Shown here: one piece after another, positions 48,502-59,831 of the stretch
How the letters are laid out: every line of letters starts with the position of its first letter
How positions within the stretch are numbered: position 1 is the stretch's first letter
Source of the DNA: Pochonia chlamydosporia 170
Lineage: Eukaryota > Ascomycota > Sordariomycetes > Hypocreales > Clavicipitaceae
Reading direction: 5' to 3'
Assembly: GCF_001653235.2 (NCBI RefSeq)
Contig: NC_035790.1
Span: forward strand, 4,960,001 to 5,024,000
Length of the DNA: 64,000 bases
The notes under the pieces: model-generated
Seen by the model: only the letters and a program-made list of their open reading frames with translations
What the model was told of the DNA's origin: nothing
Database searches by the model: none
Made by a program: the position numbers and the translations under genes

Positions 48502-49326
48502 ATGCGGTTCATCAGTGATAACCTCCCCGCGGACAGGAGCTCTCTCGGGCCACGAATCCAGGTCATAGCAGCTGGTCTCCCTCGATGTGCCACGTCTTCT
48601 TTACAAGCTGGCTTGGAATCTCCCCACCTGGGGTATGCCCCGTGTATGCACATGGCGCATGTTCTCCCCCATCCTGAACGAAGCCAACTTATACTCGAGG
48701 CGATCCAAGAGAAAGATACGACACGCCGAAGACGAATACTTCACAAAATATTCGACGGGTATGAAGCCACGACTGATTTTCCGGGGTGCTGGTTCATCGA
48801 CGACCTCATGGACATGTATCCAGATGCGGCGATTGTGTTGAACCAGCGCCAGGACGGCGGCGAAGGATGGATGAAGAGCTTCACAAACTCTCTTGGCCTG
48901 TATATGACGTTCAAGTATTACGCCATGTGCTTTCTGTGCACATCTGACCGTATTCACTACAATATTCACCAGGAAATGGGGAAACGATGGGTGAAGAAAT
49001 TCGGTGTTGAGTTGGGGCCGGAACTGTACGATGCCCATCAGGATTTTGTGTTGCGGGAGGCCAAGGAGCGTGGTCGAGAGGTTTTGATCTGGAAGGCACA
49101 GGATGGTTGGGATCCTCTGTGTAAGTTCCTTGGTAAGGAGACGCCCAAGAGTGAGCCCTTCCCGTGGGTCAATGATACGGCGACGATGAAGGTTCTTCAG
49201 AGGATACTTATTTCGAGAGGACTTTTGTCTTGGGCCGGCCTTTTGGGCGGTGTGTGTGTTGCTTGCAGGTATGGGCCTAGTCTTTTTGGACTTGCGTCTG
49301 TGAGGCTCGTTAGTATGTTTGGCTAG
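48502..49326 (+). CDS. P-loop sulfotransferase family protein (Sulfotransfer_4 type)
   Basis: Single exon, 274 residues. The 5'-PAPS loop is GLPRCATSSLQAGL (about 25-38), in the form usual for this fungal group (GxxRTGTxSLxxAL). Then LGYAPCMHM, the GYEATTDFPGCWFIDDLMDMYPDAAIVLNQRQ segment (the strand and helix before the 3'-phosphate site, where many members read LxxRD), and LIWKAQDGWDPLCKFLGKETP with PFPWVND, typical of the C-terminal half. The last 45 residues contain one or two hydrophobic stretches (GLLSWAGLLGGVCVACR), suggesting a tail anchor. These proteins are often described by old automatic labels as epimerases, which the P-loop does not support. Acceptor substrate unknown. Confidence 0.85.
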   Translation: MRFISDNLPADRSSLGPRIQVIAAGLPRCATSSLQAGLESPHLGYAPCMHMAHVLPHPERSQLILEAIQEKDTTRRRRILHKIFDGYEATTDFPGCWFIDDLMDMYPDAAIVLNQRQDGGEGWMKSFTNSLGLYMTFKYYAMCFLCTSDRIHYNIHQEMGKRWVKKFGVELGPELYDAHQDFVLREAKERGREVLIWKAQDGWDPLCKFLGKETPKSEPFPWVNDTATMKVLQRILISRGLLSWAGLLGGVCVACRYGPSLFGLASVRLVSMFG

Positions 49327-50388
49327 ATGCTGAATGATTGAGGCTGGGATGGTGAAACTTGATATGGTGTTTTGTTTAGTTAGCTAGCGAATTGATACTT
49401 AAACTTGTTGAATGAGCTGATAGGTTGACGTCTTGTCTCTGTGTGACATGACGACAAGCGAGTTGTGAAATGCGAGCTTCGTTAGGTGTGGTAAAATGTC
49501 AATCCTACTTGAGTAGCTTTGGAGTGTCTCGTAGACCTCGGTATCCTCACCGGAAATTCACATTGACGAATACTTGTTAAGTAGTTCTTTCGCAACCAGT
49601 TCCGCGGGAGCATAGCAGGAATAGATGTAGACAACACTTGAGAAATTGCCCGAGATAAATGCAGTGGGTACATATAATTTCGAAATAATTTGCATCAAAT
49701 GGAAAACCATCAATACCAAATGATCCGGAATTCTCCCTGTGCACTCATGTTGCTGCTTGTACCTAGGCTGTTAATCGTCAATATACTTCCTACTTGGTTA
49801 CTGCCTTCCACTGAGCTGTAATAGTCCCTAGATGACAATTCTCAATAGGCGACCATTTAGTGACCATTTAATCGTAAATAGGTGAATATGTATCTGTCTT
49901 GCTGTTTGATTCCATACCATCACTGCGTACTCTGCAAGCTGCCAGCCATTAACTTAAAAGTATGCACCTTCAATTTGTCATCCCAATCACAGCCTCCACC
50001 AATCGGGATAAACGTCCAAGGCGCGATTTTGACGCAACTGGCACCACAATTTGGTAATACAACAGAAGATTCTTGAAAAGCTTTATGCTATAAAATCTTC
50101 TGTATGCTCTTGTAATACCCATCACAACTACGATTTACTCACTCATTTACTCACTCCGTCAATTGTCGAGTGACCACGTAAGAAGACCAACTCGGTACCC
50201 CGCAAATAGTGGCCCACAAAGTACCTGAGAGCCGACAAAAGCCATCAACCTTAAACTGATGATATTTTCATCCAGACATTGAACCTGCCTTGACGAAACA
50301 AGCATCTCCAATATTACAACCAAACCTACCATAAACGTACACAGAATCGTTCGGTGACCTACCTCTATTCAAATCCCCATCAGGCACA
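49327..50388. other. 1.1 kb AT-rich intergenic region
   Basis: Contains short doublets such as GACCATTTA twice near 49850-49870 and TTTACTCACTC twice near 50134-50155. No coding region supported. Confidence 0.6.
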
Positions 50389-50833
50389 ATGCCCATCTCA
50401 AGGAATTTCGTCGTCCCCGCCTCGGCAAAGCAGCTCGATCTGCTAAACGCCGCCTCAAAATCATTCGTCATTTTCATCTCCTCCGAAGACCCCGAGACCA
50501 AGCAGCCGTGGTGTCCTGACGTTCGGGCCTCATGGCCGCATGTGCAAAAGGCATTTGGCGGAGAAAACGCACCAACAGTGTCGGTGGTTGAGGTTGGACA
50601 AAGACCAGAGTACGTCCGCTGAATTGCCCGAATTTTTTTTTGTTTAGTAGCAAATACTGACTTGGTGTCTTAGATGGAGAAACCCTGAAAATGTGTTTCG
50701 AAAGAATTGGAACGTGAATGGGGTGCCTACGCTGGCTAGGTTTGAGCGTGTCAATGGCGAGGTAGTTGAGACGGCGAGGCTGGATGAGAATGGGATTATG
50801 GATGAAGAGAAGTTACGGGCGTTTATTGGCTGA
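50389..50833 (+). CDS. Thioredoxin-like protein, TXNDC17 (DUF953) family
   Basis: Two exons (50389-50609 and 50674-50833, 64-bp intron) give 126 residues, the usual size of TXNDC17/TRP14. The fold signs are FVIFISSEDPETKQPWCPDVRASWP (active-site loop at 41-46), VVEVGQRPEWRNPENVFRKNW, and GVPTLARFERV, which contains the cis-Pro of thioredoxins. The family motif is WCPDC; here it reads WCPDV, so the second, resolving cysteine is replaced by Val. That leaves one redox Cys and would favour monothiol chemistry, glutathionylation or a non-redox role. Cytosolic. Family sure; activity open. Confidence 0.88.
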
Positions 50834-52466
50834 TTTGGATATTGCATAGACGGTCTTAGAGAAATAGATGCTTGATGAATAAGTGAAGAATTTCAGAACT
50901 GCTGGCCTGTTTATTGGGGACTCTGGTCAGTCATGGCATGTTCACAGTAATGGCGTACTGGCAATCACTTCACCGCATAAAACGAAAGGTTGATGGCATC
51001 ATATCTACAGCTGGTTAATATACTTCGCAATGGACGTAGCCTGATGTAAAAAATTGGCAACAATATTCGGGTATCAATGGAAACTGCATGACAGTTGCAT
51101 AAAATGCCGCCAACAAATCCGTCTGCCTGATAGAAATGCATCAGGTATGACGAAACTGCAACAATAGCAACTTGTTCCAATGCCAACTCTTCTTAAAATA
51201 TTACTGATAAATTCTCAAGGATACGTGGACGTTGCCCAGGCACCAGCAGCAAAGCCCATCCCATAACTGTCCTTTCGGAATGACTGGGATGAAACCACGT
51301 CATGGAGGGTGCGCCAGGTGAGAGAAGAGTTTAGCTTCATTTCGGGGGAAACGTGGCTCTTTGGGACAGACGGGCATTTAAATCGATGGCTGCGAGTATG
51401 TTTGAAGATTGCAATCTAATTGAGGATTATTCTTGTCTTTTCAAAAAAGAAAAGAAAAATTTCACTCACAACACTGTGTAACGGACAGAGTCACGGCGTT
51501 GTCTTGTCGCTGACCCAACATACTGACCCATCTGCAGGTAAGTCCATCATGGCACGGCCTCATACCCAATGCAGTCAGTCACACGAGCTGCCCTCTCAGC
51601 CTTTCCCATCATCCGCACATGGCAGAGCCACTCAAGCCGCTGGTTCTGAAGATCAAACGTGGGGTTAGCGTCATCTTTTTGCATCCCAGTACATCAGGTG
51701 TCACTGTACTGAACACTAGGTTGGTTGGGTTGAGTTGAGTTTTGATCCATGGTCATGGAAATTGAGCAAGTTTGTCTCAAAGTGACCAGACCTGACCAGA
51801 CCAGCAGCGAAAGGCGACGTGAGCACTGAGCACACAATGCACGACTGACGTCCTTTGCTTCTTTTGCTGCACCACCAGCACACTTGCATTTGCATTGCAT
51901 TTAAAAAAGCGGTGCAACATTTACTCGGGCCGGGTATCTGGCTGTGAACCCTGGCACATCTGGCAGCGACCAAGACCCTTTGTGCTTAATGTTGGGCCGT
52001 GGCTTGCATCAAGTCAAAGTTGAGAAATGGAAGGCTTCCGCATCCGTCAAGGTCACATCACGTCACGCGTCCATGTCCATGTCCATGTCCATGTCAACTG
52101 GTCCCCTCTGCTTCTATATCCGTCGCATCTTCAGTGCACCAGTCAGCAACCTTTCAGCGTCCATGTCACTCAGCATCACCTCAGCCACCAGACCAAAACA
52201 CTTGAGCCCAGCCCGTGCAGCCAGCCTTTGTTCCATCTTCCCTTGCCGTGCGTCCATGCTCAACTTTGAACTCCAACTTCCTCCTCTTCTCACCAAGCCT
52301 CATGTATTACTGTCGCTTACTCTTCCCAGTCACACCTAGCATCTCGACACTGTCCCTCTAGCGGACAAACCATACCACGAGCTCTTTGTTTGCAATATTT
52401 TTTCCATCCGGTCTTTTTTTATCCAGAGCTCTGGGGCCACTGGCCTCGACAAGCGCGCCCGTCATC
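50834..52466. other. 1.6 kb intergenic region before the Yop1-like gene
   Basis: Pyrimidine-rich leader sequence in the last 500 bp, a CCATGT repeat (52070-52095), and a cluster of GACCAGACC motifs at 51784-51804. No coding region supported. Confidence 0.55.
52070..52095. repeat. Four-copy CCATGT microsatellite
   Basis: TCCATG units repeated in tandem in the 5' region of the Yop1-like gene. Confidence 0.9.
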
Positions 52467-53719
52467 ATGTTCGACCTCTTTGCCATGCTCTTGTCGTAAG
52501 TACCGACGCACTCCAGATTTGCGTATGGAGTACCCCATTTTGCCCCGCCGCCATGTCGTCACCCCTCGTGCTCCTTGCGACTGCAACATGCGAGCATCGT
52601 GTGCTAATGTGCTCGTCTCAACAGCTCCATCGCCTCGTTCCTCTTTCCGATATTCGCTTCGTACAAGGCTCTCAAGACTTCAGATCCCGCCCAGTTGACG
52701 CCATGGCTCATGTACTGGGTCGTTTTCAGCATTTGTTTGCTGGTTGAGTCGTGGCTGTCGTTTATCCTCTTTTGGTGCGTGGACCTCCCACCCTCCCAAC
52801 CACACAACACGACAGTTCAACTAACACCACATGATTCAATAGGATTCCATTCTACGGCTATCTTCGCCTACTCTTCTTCCTCTACCTTATCCTCCCCCAA
52901 ACACAGGGCGCCCGCGTCCTCTACGAGGAAAAAGTCCACCCCTTCCTCGAGGAAAATGAAACCAGTATCGACGAGTTCATCTCCAGAGCGCATGATCGCC
53001 TCAAGGCCGCCGGAATGACCTACTTTCGCCGTGCCATCGAATATCTGAAAACCAATATCCTCAACCTCCCTCCTTCTGAGCCCGAACCCACACCCGCCGA
53101 GTCATCCGTCGGGCCGCAGGGCTACACGCAGTCGCTGTTGGCTCGGTTTAGTGTCCCGACGACGAGATGGGCTGGTGCCGCTAACACCGGCAACGACTTC
53201 TACAATTTGTTGGCGAGCGCAGTTTCCGCTGCTTCCAACGCAGGCGGGTTTGCCGGCAGCCCCGGCGGGACGTCTGGGAGAAACATGACCGACTCGGGAA
53301 CCCTGATACCTCCGCATGTGCAAGGCTCTGCGGAAAAGATGAATTTTATCGCTGCGCAACGTGAGCGCCTCAACATTGTGTTGAGTGCCTTGGATCGTGA
53401 GGCTCAGCAGATTCAACGTGATGGGGATGGGGGCTCACGTGGCATGCCTCCGGGAGGCTTTGGGGGTACTAGCACGCACGATATAGACGACGAGGAGGCT
53501 ACTCAGCGACCACCCAGTGGACTCAGCATGTTTAGTGCGTTGAGCAAGAGTCGCAGCGAGACGGACTTTGAAAAGGTCGAGGCCGAGAGCGGAACCGAAG
53601 ATGACTCGAATCTACGTCGGCGAAATATCCCATCCGGCGCTGGCGGTTCCTGGATGCCGTGGGGTTGGGGAGGCAGTGGTGATACGACTCCTGGCCCGGG
53701 TGGTCCAAAGGAAGATTAG
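52467..53719 (+). CDS. TB2/DP1/HVA22 (Yop1/REEP) family membrane-shaping protein
   Basis: Three exons (52467-52495, 52625-52774, 52843-53719; introns 129 and 68 bp) give 351 residues. The first 100 residues are the family domain: MFDLFAMLLSS, FLFPIFASYKALKTSDPAQLTPWLMYWVVFSICLLVES as two hydrophobic hairpins, then FIPFYGYLRLLFFLYLILPQTQGARVLYEEKVHPFLEE. Yop1 and REEP proteins curve tubular ER through these hairpins and an amphipathic helix. The rest (about 200 residues) is a polar, Gly/Ser-rich tail with acidic patches (STHDIDDEEATQ, EKVEAESGTEDDS) and a Gly/Trp-rich end. Yop1 itself is about 180 residues, so this is the long fungal paralogue rather than Yop1 proper. Likely ER. Confidence 0.9.
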
Positions 53720-54056
53720 GTGCTTCACTTGCAATGGGCCGGGAAGGAGTTTGGGATACACATGTAGAATTTGCTGCGCCTTGGTTTAGATTCACCGAGC
53801 TTTTATAGCTCTGAGCCAACACCCTAGTAATATATCTGACGTTGATGCCAATCTCTCGAAATGTGTCGTCTTTGTCACTGGGACATCGGTTGTATATTGG
53901 AGACGAAATCCACTTGATCTATTGACAGTAATTTTCTAACAACGCCAGATCCCATGGAGACTTTCCAAACTATCGTACAAGCACACCAACTCTCGCTCAT
54001 TACCTCCGGCCTTTCACTATCAGTAGCCCTATTAGTATGTACACCGCTTCTATAGC
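53720..54056. other. Short convergent intergenic region
   Basis: 3' regions of the converging Yop1-like gene and MGM101. Nothing else seen. Confidence 0.6.
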
Positions 54057-54958
54057 TCACTTGCTCAAGGTATACGGATACGAAACCTCCACCTCGCCCT
54101 TCTTGAACCAAAATGTCTTCTTCTTCTTGGTAGGCGTATGCTCCACCCACGCCTGCTCCATGTGCGTCTTCTTGAACCACTTTATGAAAAGAGGATCCCA
54201 GAGCTCCGAAGCAATGCCCAGGTCCTTGCAGCACCGCATCATGGCATTCGACTTGCACCCTTCAATCGACGAGGGGAGTTGGTCAGGCGAAAAGTACGAG
54301 TTTTCGCCTTGCGCCTGAGATACGAACCTGTAAAAGCGTCAGTGCCTCGCCATGATATATTTGCTGCTTTACCAATGTAAACTTACCGGCCGTCGACAAT
54401 GAGTGCATATTCCCTCGTGACGATGGCTTTACCAACCACGGCTTCGCCCTTGGGAATCATCCCCCAGCCCATGGGACCGAATGCCTCGTTCAGTTTCCGC
54501 CTGTATTTGATTTCGGGGAGGTAGATGACGCCATCGGGTTTGACTTCGATATCCTCAATGGCGAGGGGCGCCATGAGGACCTTGAACTGCGCTTCTGTCA
54601 CTGGTTTGGACGATATGCCGTGGAAGCTGTTTGCCCAATTTATCACCGGTATGCCTGCCACGTCGACAGATGGTTGGGACCCGTCTGGGCGGGCAATCGT
54701 CTTCGCTTCATACCTCACATCGGCTTCGGTGAGGGGTGTGTTCTTGCTGGCGCTGGGACTCGATTTGTAGGCGCTGTTAGTTTTGCTCGCTGTTGAAGCT
54801 GCGGGGCTTGATTTTGAGGGTGTTGCGGGACTTTGTGAGGGTTGAGCTGGTGCTGTGGCGGTTGAAGTTGCGTAAAATCGAGTTGGGGGGATGATGCATC
54901 GTGCGCGGGGTGTGAGTGCCCGTGTTGCTGCAATTGCAGCTCGTCGCGAGAGAATCAT
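54057..54958 (-). CDS. MGM101: Mitochondrial genome maintenance protein Mgm101
   Basis: Two exons (54387-54958 and 54057-54327, 59-bp intron) give 280 residues. Mgm101 is a Rad52-like single-strand annealing protein of mitochondrial nucleoids, needed for mtDNA recombination and repair. The N-terminus [20 protein letters not shown] is a mitochondrial presequence (Arg, Ala, Ser, no acid). A Ser/Ala/Pro-rich linker follows up to about 75. The core contains [95 protein letters not shown] and the aromatic-basic tail [19 protein letters not shown], all diagnostic. Upstream of COA4 on the same strand. Confidence 0.96.
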
Positions 54959-55283
54959 GGTCTTGTACGACTACCCGTGCGGATGAGAGGGTGGAAGGAC
55001 GTTTGTGATAAGGCGTGCTGGCGTTGTGGCGAATTGAGGTGTGGTTCGGAACAGATGTACGATGTGAAAGATTGTGAAGCTGGGAAGATTGGAGCTGTTG
55101 TTGGTGGTGACTTTTGCAAGAGGCGCCCCACACAAGGTCCAGGCTCAGTTTGGCGGCGCAGCTTCATCATCAATGGCAGCTTAATCGAGCACAGTGGACA
55201 ATTGAGGTAAGAATTAGGACGATGATGAATAAATAGTGTCTGATATAGTATTACATAGTCTATCTTACACGATATTGCGCAAT
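54959..55283. other. Short region between COA4 and MGM101
   Basis: Tandem minus-strand genes; this holds the MGM101 promoter and the COA4 3' end. No gene supported. Confidence 0.6.
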
Positions 55284-55931
55284 TTATGCGTCTTTGCTCG
55301 ACGTGCGTTCCTCGTTCCCATGGCGCTTCCAGCACTGTTTGAAATCCTCCATCTGAGTGGCATCATGTCAGTGCTTACCTCCTAAGAAATAAAACAAGAA
55401 ATAAAATAAAGGCAACAGGCGGTGAAAATCGTGCATAAAGATTCAAAGCGAAGGATGATGAGTATTCAATCCTACCTCTGCAGCGCATGCCCTCCAATCT
55501 TTCTTCTCAAAGTAACAATCGGTCATCCTCATATTCTCATCTGCACCAGACAGCTCATGTCAGCCCCCAGCCAATGCTATAACTGCAGCACACATCCCCG
55601 TCCCACGCCGGAAGCCGCAACAACACATAAATAAACATAAAACAGACAAAGAACAACTAACCTGCACATCCAGTGCTGAATATTCTCTTATCCCTGCGTC
55701 ACAAGTTTCTGAGCAAGAGTGTTCCGCGTGCACAGCTTAGCATCGGGTTGGAGCTGTTTCGTGGCAAAACAGGACCCGAACGACGCCGTGTTTGAGAAAA
55801 GTCGAGTCCACTCACCACTCATCCGGCTCATCATCGTCTACGAGCTCCGTACTAGCTGCCGAGGGAATTTTACTTTCGTCCTGGGACGCTGTCGATTGAT
55901 CTGGTTCAGGGCGCGAAGATTGTGATCCCAT
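55284..55931 (-). CDS. COA4: Cytochrome c oxidase assembly factor Coa4 (Cmc3), twin CX9C protein
   Basis: Four very small exons (55816-55931, 55662-55693, 55476-55540, 55284-55352) separated by introns of 122, 121 and 123 bp encode 93 residues. Splice phases were checked: lengths 116, 32, 65 and 69 nt sum to 94 codons. The N-terminal 35 residues are acidic and disordered (ELVDDDEPDEWDKRIFSTGC). The CHCH fold has C48-X9-C58 and C68-X9-C78, with EKKDWRAC between the helices, as in Coa4/CHCHD8. Such proteins are imported into the intermembrane space through Mia40 and take part in complex IV assembly. Upstream ATGs in the open frame exist, but the chosen one fits family length. Divergent from BPL1 over 120 bp. 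Confidence 0.9.
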
Positions 55932-56051
55932 TGCGTGCGTAACTGTCGGCAACAAAGTTTGGTGACGGAGGGAAAGATTGACGGGTGCAGCGGCACGACT
56001 TTCATTCCCCATCAAACGGCTGGGAATTTCTGGTTGAGACCCTGAGGCATC
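55932..56051. promoter_or_regulatory. 120-bp shared intergenic region of COA4 and BPL1
   Basis: COA4 begins at 55931 (minus) and BPL1 at 56052 (plus), so both promoters and 5' leaders must share or overlap this stretch and the flanking exons. An open frame of the COA4 side continues through it to 56123, which is why the COA4 start needs care. Confidence 0.65.
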
Positions 56052-58288
56052 ATGACTCCAAGACGGCTCAACGTCCTCGTCTATACGGGTAAACAACCAC
56101 TCTTCCCGCTCAATTAGGTCCAATTACTGACGTTGCGCATTTTATCTAGGCACGGGGACTACGTCCGAATCAGTCCGCCAGTGCATGTACTCACTCCGCC
56201 GACTTCTCTCGCCAAACTACGCCGTCATCCCCATCTCAGAATCAGTCCTTCTCAAGGAACCATGGGCATCTACTTGCGCGCTGCTCGTGATACCCGGCGG
56301 CGCGGATCTAGGCTACTGCAGAGTTCTCAACGGCGAAGGGAACCGCCACATTAGTGACTTCGTTCGCCGAGGTGGCTCGTATCTTGGCCTTTGTGCCGGC
56401 GGATACTACGGAAGTAGCAAGTGCGAGTTTGAGGTAGGAAACAAGCCTCTCGAGGTTATTGGGAGCAGAGAACTGGGCTTCTTCCCCGGGACTTGTCGTG
56501 GCGGCGCATTCAAGGGTTTCGAGTATCACAGTGAGAAAGGGGCTCGTGCTGCTGTCCTGAAGGTCACAAAGGGAGCGTTCAAGGACAGTATCCCGGAAAA
56601 ATTTGCATCCTATTACAATGGCGGTGGTGTTTTTGTGGACGTGGATAAGGTGACTGGGCGCAAAGTAGAGGTTTTGGCTTCGTACGATGAGGACTTGGAT
56701 GTGGATGGAGGTGATGGGAAAGCTGCCCTGGTGCTTTGTCACATTGGAGATGGCAAGGCTCTACTATCTGGGCCGCATCCCGAGTAAGTTCCAATTCGGG
56801 GATCGACAGAATGGCCTTGAATTACTAACACTCGGTAGGTTTTCCCCTGCCAACCTGTCACCACAGCCGACGATCCCAGGATACGACAACCTCATCGTCA
56901 AGCTGCAGGAAGATGACGCCGCAAGGCTCGCTTTCCTAGGAGCATGTCTTGAGAAGCTCGGCCTGGAAGTGAGTGCTGAAAACGAATCACTGCCCACGCT
57001 TTCCAATCTTCACCTGTCCGCCGTCGACAACTCCCAAGTCTCTGAATTATTGTGCTCCTGGAGCGACGTCATTGACAAGGAGAACGGGGAGGAGTTTATC
57101 ACCGGCGAAGCGGATAAATTCCGCATCCAAAGTGACGAAGATGGTCTCACGCTGGAAGATTTACAACGGTCCCTACCTGGCGCAGACGACCACCCTACAG
57201 GTGAGACGGGAATTGTCGACTACGGTGCCATTACGAAGAACATCATTGCCCACGAGCGGGCGCTGCCGACGAAGGAAATGACTCCGCGGTTCAACCATAA
57301 GCTTTACTATTCTAGTCTCAGGAGATTCCAGAGGATAGAGGATAGAGCAGAAGATTGGGGGAACATGTTGATGTATGGCGATGTCATTACCAGCACCAAC
57401 TCTTTACTTGAAAAGTGAGCCAAGTCATGATCCCACCTCTCCTTCCTGACCACAACACTAACCTTTAAACAGGAACCCTAAACTGATATCAAAACTCCCA
57501 ACTGGCTTCACATTCTCCGCTGCAACACAAGTTGCCGGCCGCGGGCGAGGAACCAACGTCTGGGTCGCGCCGCCAGGGGGTCTCATGTTCTCAACCATCA
57601 TAAACCACCCTGCTTACCTGGCTGCTTCTCGACCAGTAGTCTTCATCCAGTACATCGCCGCGATAGCAATTGTGGAAGCCATTCAGTCCTACGACGTCGG
57701 CTACGAGAACCTCCCCATCAAACTCAAATGGCCAAACGACATCTGTAAGCTCTCTTACACCTCACCCCAACATATCATACTAACATGGACCTGAAAGATG
57801 CCCTCGATCCCACGAAACCAGCATCATCAAAAACATATGTCAAAATCGGTGGCATTCTCTCACAATGCGGGTACTGCGACGGCTCGTACCAAATCGTTTT
57901 AGGTATCGGCATCAACGCCATCAACCCTCGTCCCACGACGTCGATTTCCGACCTCCTACCGCCAAATGCGTCCCCTCTTCATCTGGAAACGTTGTTGGCG
58001 AGAATAGTAACACGACTAGAGTCACTTCATGCACAGTTCCGCCGCGAAGGTTTCTCTGAAAACTTGGAGCGGAGATACTACCGCCACTGGTTGCACACGG
58101 GTCAGGCAATCTCTTTGGAAGCTGAGGGTGGTGTGAGGGCCAGGGTCCTGGGTATCACGAGGGACTGGGGTATGTTGAGGGTTGAGGAGACGGATGCGGA
58201 GGGCAGGGGGACGGGTAAGATGTGGACATTGCAGAGTGATGAGAATAGCTTTGACTTTTGGAAGGGCTTGGTGAGGAGGAAGCAGTGA
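56052..58288 (+). CDS. BPL1: Biotin--protein ligase (holocarboxylase synthetase)
   Basis: Five exons (56052-56088, 56150-56783, 56839-57414, 57473-57744, 57798-58288; introns 61, 55, 58 and 53 bp) give 669 residues. The enzyme links biotin to the lysine of acetyl-CoA carboxylase, pyruvate carboxylase and others through biotinyl-AMP. The N-terminal 240 residues are the BPL_N glutaminase-like domain: RRLNVLVYTGTGTTSESV, LLVIPGGADLGY, GSYLGLCAGGYYGS. The C-terminal catalytic part has the biotin loop GRGRGTNVW (about 438-446), GGLMFS, IKLKWPNDIY, KIGGILSQ and GIGINAINPRP, and a C-terminal SH3-like domain (about 600-669). Eukaryotic enzymes of this kind are about 690 residues, so it is complete. 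Cytosolic. Confidence 0.95.
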
Positions 58289-58760
58289 GATACTGTTCTG
58301 TTGTTGGTACTGTTGTAAAATCACTAGTGTACAGAATATCTGCAGAGCAACTCAAAATATAGGTGTCATATTGTACAAGTATATTAAACATGAAGCTCAA
58401 GGCATCTTTTTCTTTTCGTCTAATCCCGGTGTCCAGCGGCCATTTTGTTTCATGCCTCTAGATGTGCCGCCCATAAAAAACGCCGTGCCATGCCGCAGTC
58501 GAGTGAAGATGTACATGTATACAAAGGGAAATGATGAAAATTCTCATCCCCACAGGAAGCCTAGCCTCGTGTCCGCGATACCGCGTGTCGTTGCGTCATG
58601 GCCATGTTCCTTAAAACTTTCAGATAATTATCCAGGGTTGCTGTGCCCCGTCCAAGCTGAGCCCCAAGCTGACATGAGTGAACCGTATACTTGTGTAAAA
58701 TGATTAAACATATGCGCTTGTCAGGCCACAGAATCCGCTTGGGTGGTTTGGTGGTATCGT
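58289..58760. other. Convergent intergenic region
   Basis: 3' regions of BPL1 (plus) and TIM16 (minus). No coding region supported. Confidence 0.6.
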
Positions 58761-59308
58761 TTATTTGTCCTTGTAGACCTTTGGTTTCCAACCTTCCTTA
58801 ACTTCAGCCTCTTGCTCGACCTTTTCTCGTATGGGTCCCAATTCTCGCTCGAATCGCTCCTTGGCTCGGACGATCTTGCTCTGTAGGTAGAAACTGCCTC
58901 CTTTTTGCGGGTCGTTGGCATCGAACAGTCGCTTGTATCTCTCAATGACTTCTTCGACGTTGGCTTGACCGCCAGCGGGCGGCTTGACGTTGAGGATTTT
59001 GCAGGCCTCGTCCAGAGTCATGCCTGACGATAAAGAGGCTCGTCCTGAAGCGCCGCCTCCAGCCTTGGCCTGCGCGCGCTGGTATTGTGACGCAGCTTGG
59101 GCTTGTTTGTAGGCCGCCATAAAGGACCGGCCCAGGATTCGGGAGCCTGTCAGGAAGGCGGTGACGACGAACCGATGCGCCTAGATCACACATGTTAGTG
59201 GTTTCGTCTCAAACAAAGCTGGGACTCTTGCGACGAAGCTCAAGTCCTGTTCGGAAATTGTGCAACTGTCGTGGAGGCGAATAGGAGACCAGGCGGCATC
59301 CGTACCAT
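58761..59308 (-). CDS. PAM16: Mitochondrial import motor subunit Tim16/Pam16
   Basis: 140 residues from a coding exon of only ATG (59306-59308) and a second exon 58761-59180, joined over a 125-bp GTACGG..CTAG intron. Pam16 recruits and restrains the J-protein Pam18 at the inner membrane and so drives Hsp70-dependent matrix import. The spliced start MAHRFVVTAFLTGSRILGRSF is the family's conserved N-terminus; starting instead at the next Met (MAAYKQAQAAS) would lose it. The C-terminal part is the degenerate J-like domain: LDEACKILNV, VIERYKRLFDANDPQKGGSF, YLQSKIVRAKERFERELG, without the HPD motif, as expected. A short Gly/Ala/Ser-rich linker (about 45-55) sits between. Confidence 0.93.
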
Positions 59309-59831
59309 TGTGAAAAGTCAGTCGACTCAACTGTAGTCACTGGCGATAGTGGTTCTTGTGACAGGAGGACCCTGTGTTAGTTTGATGGGCCGCCTTTGGG
59401 GGAATGTCCCTCGTCTCGCGCGAAACTGAGAGTGAGGATTGAGGGTTCGGAGCGGCTTTCTGGATTTTTCTCACAGCGCAACGCCTGCGAATGTTTCCGT
59501 GGTCGGAAGAACTTGGGCCTGGAAATAGTTTAGCCGGGATTTTGCCGTGTACTTTACCTCCTCGAGCAGCAGGGAGAAGAGTTGTCATCACTGATTAGTA
59601 TAGCTTTACCTAGACTAGGTAGATTAAATAAACATCTAGGTATTTTAAATCTAAGTATCTGCAAGTCTTATTTTGTTAAGGAATTTATGAATTTTTATTT
59701 GTTGCTCTCACAGCCAAATATGTGGCTTGCGTCCATGCTGTCAAAGAAGACTCAGATGTGGAGAAGTCAACCTCTCTGCTCTCAGACCTATTCACAAAGC
59801 TGAACCTGACAGGACAGTAAAGACCGGCATC
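59309..59831. promoter_or_regulatory. Divergent TIM16/RID1 intergenic region
   Basis: Holds the 5' regions of both genes; the part at about 59590-59700 is AT-rich with a TACCTAGACTAGGTA dyad (near 59608). No coding region supported. Confidence 0.55.
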
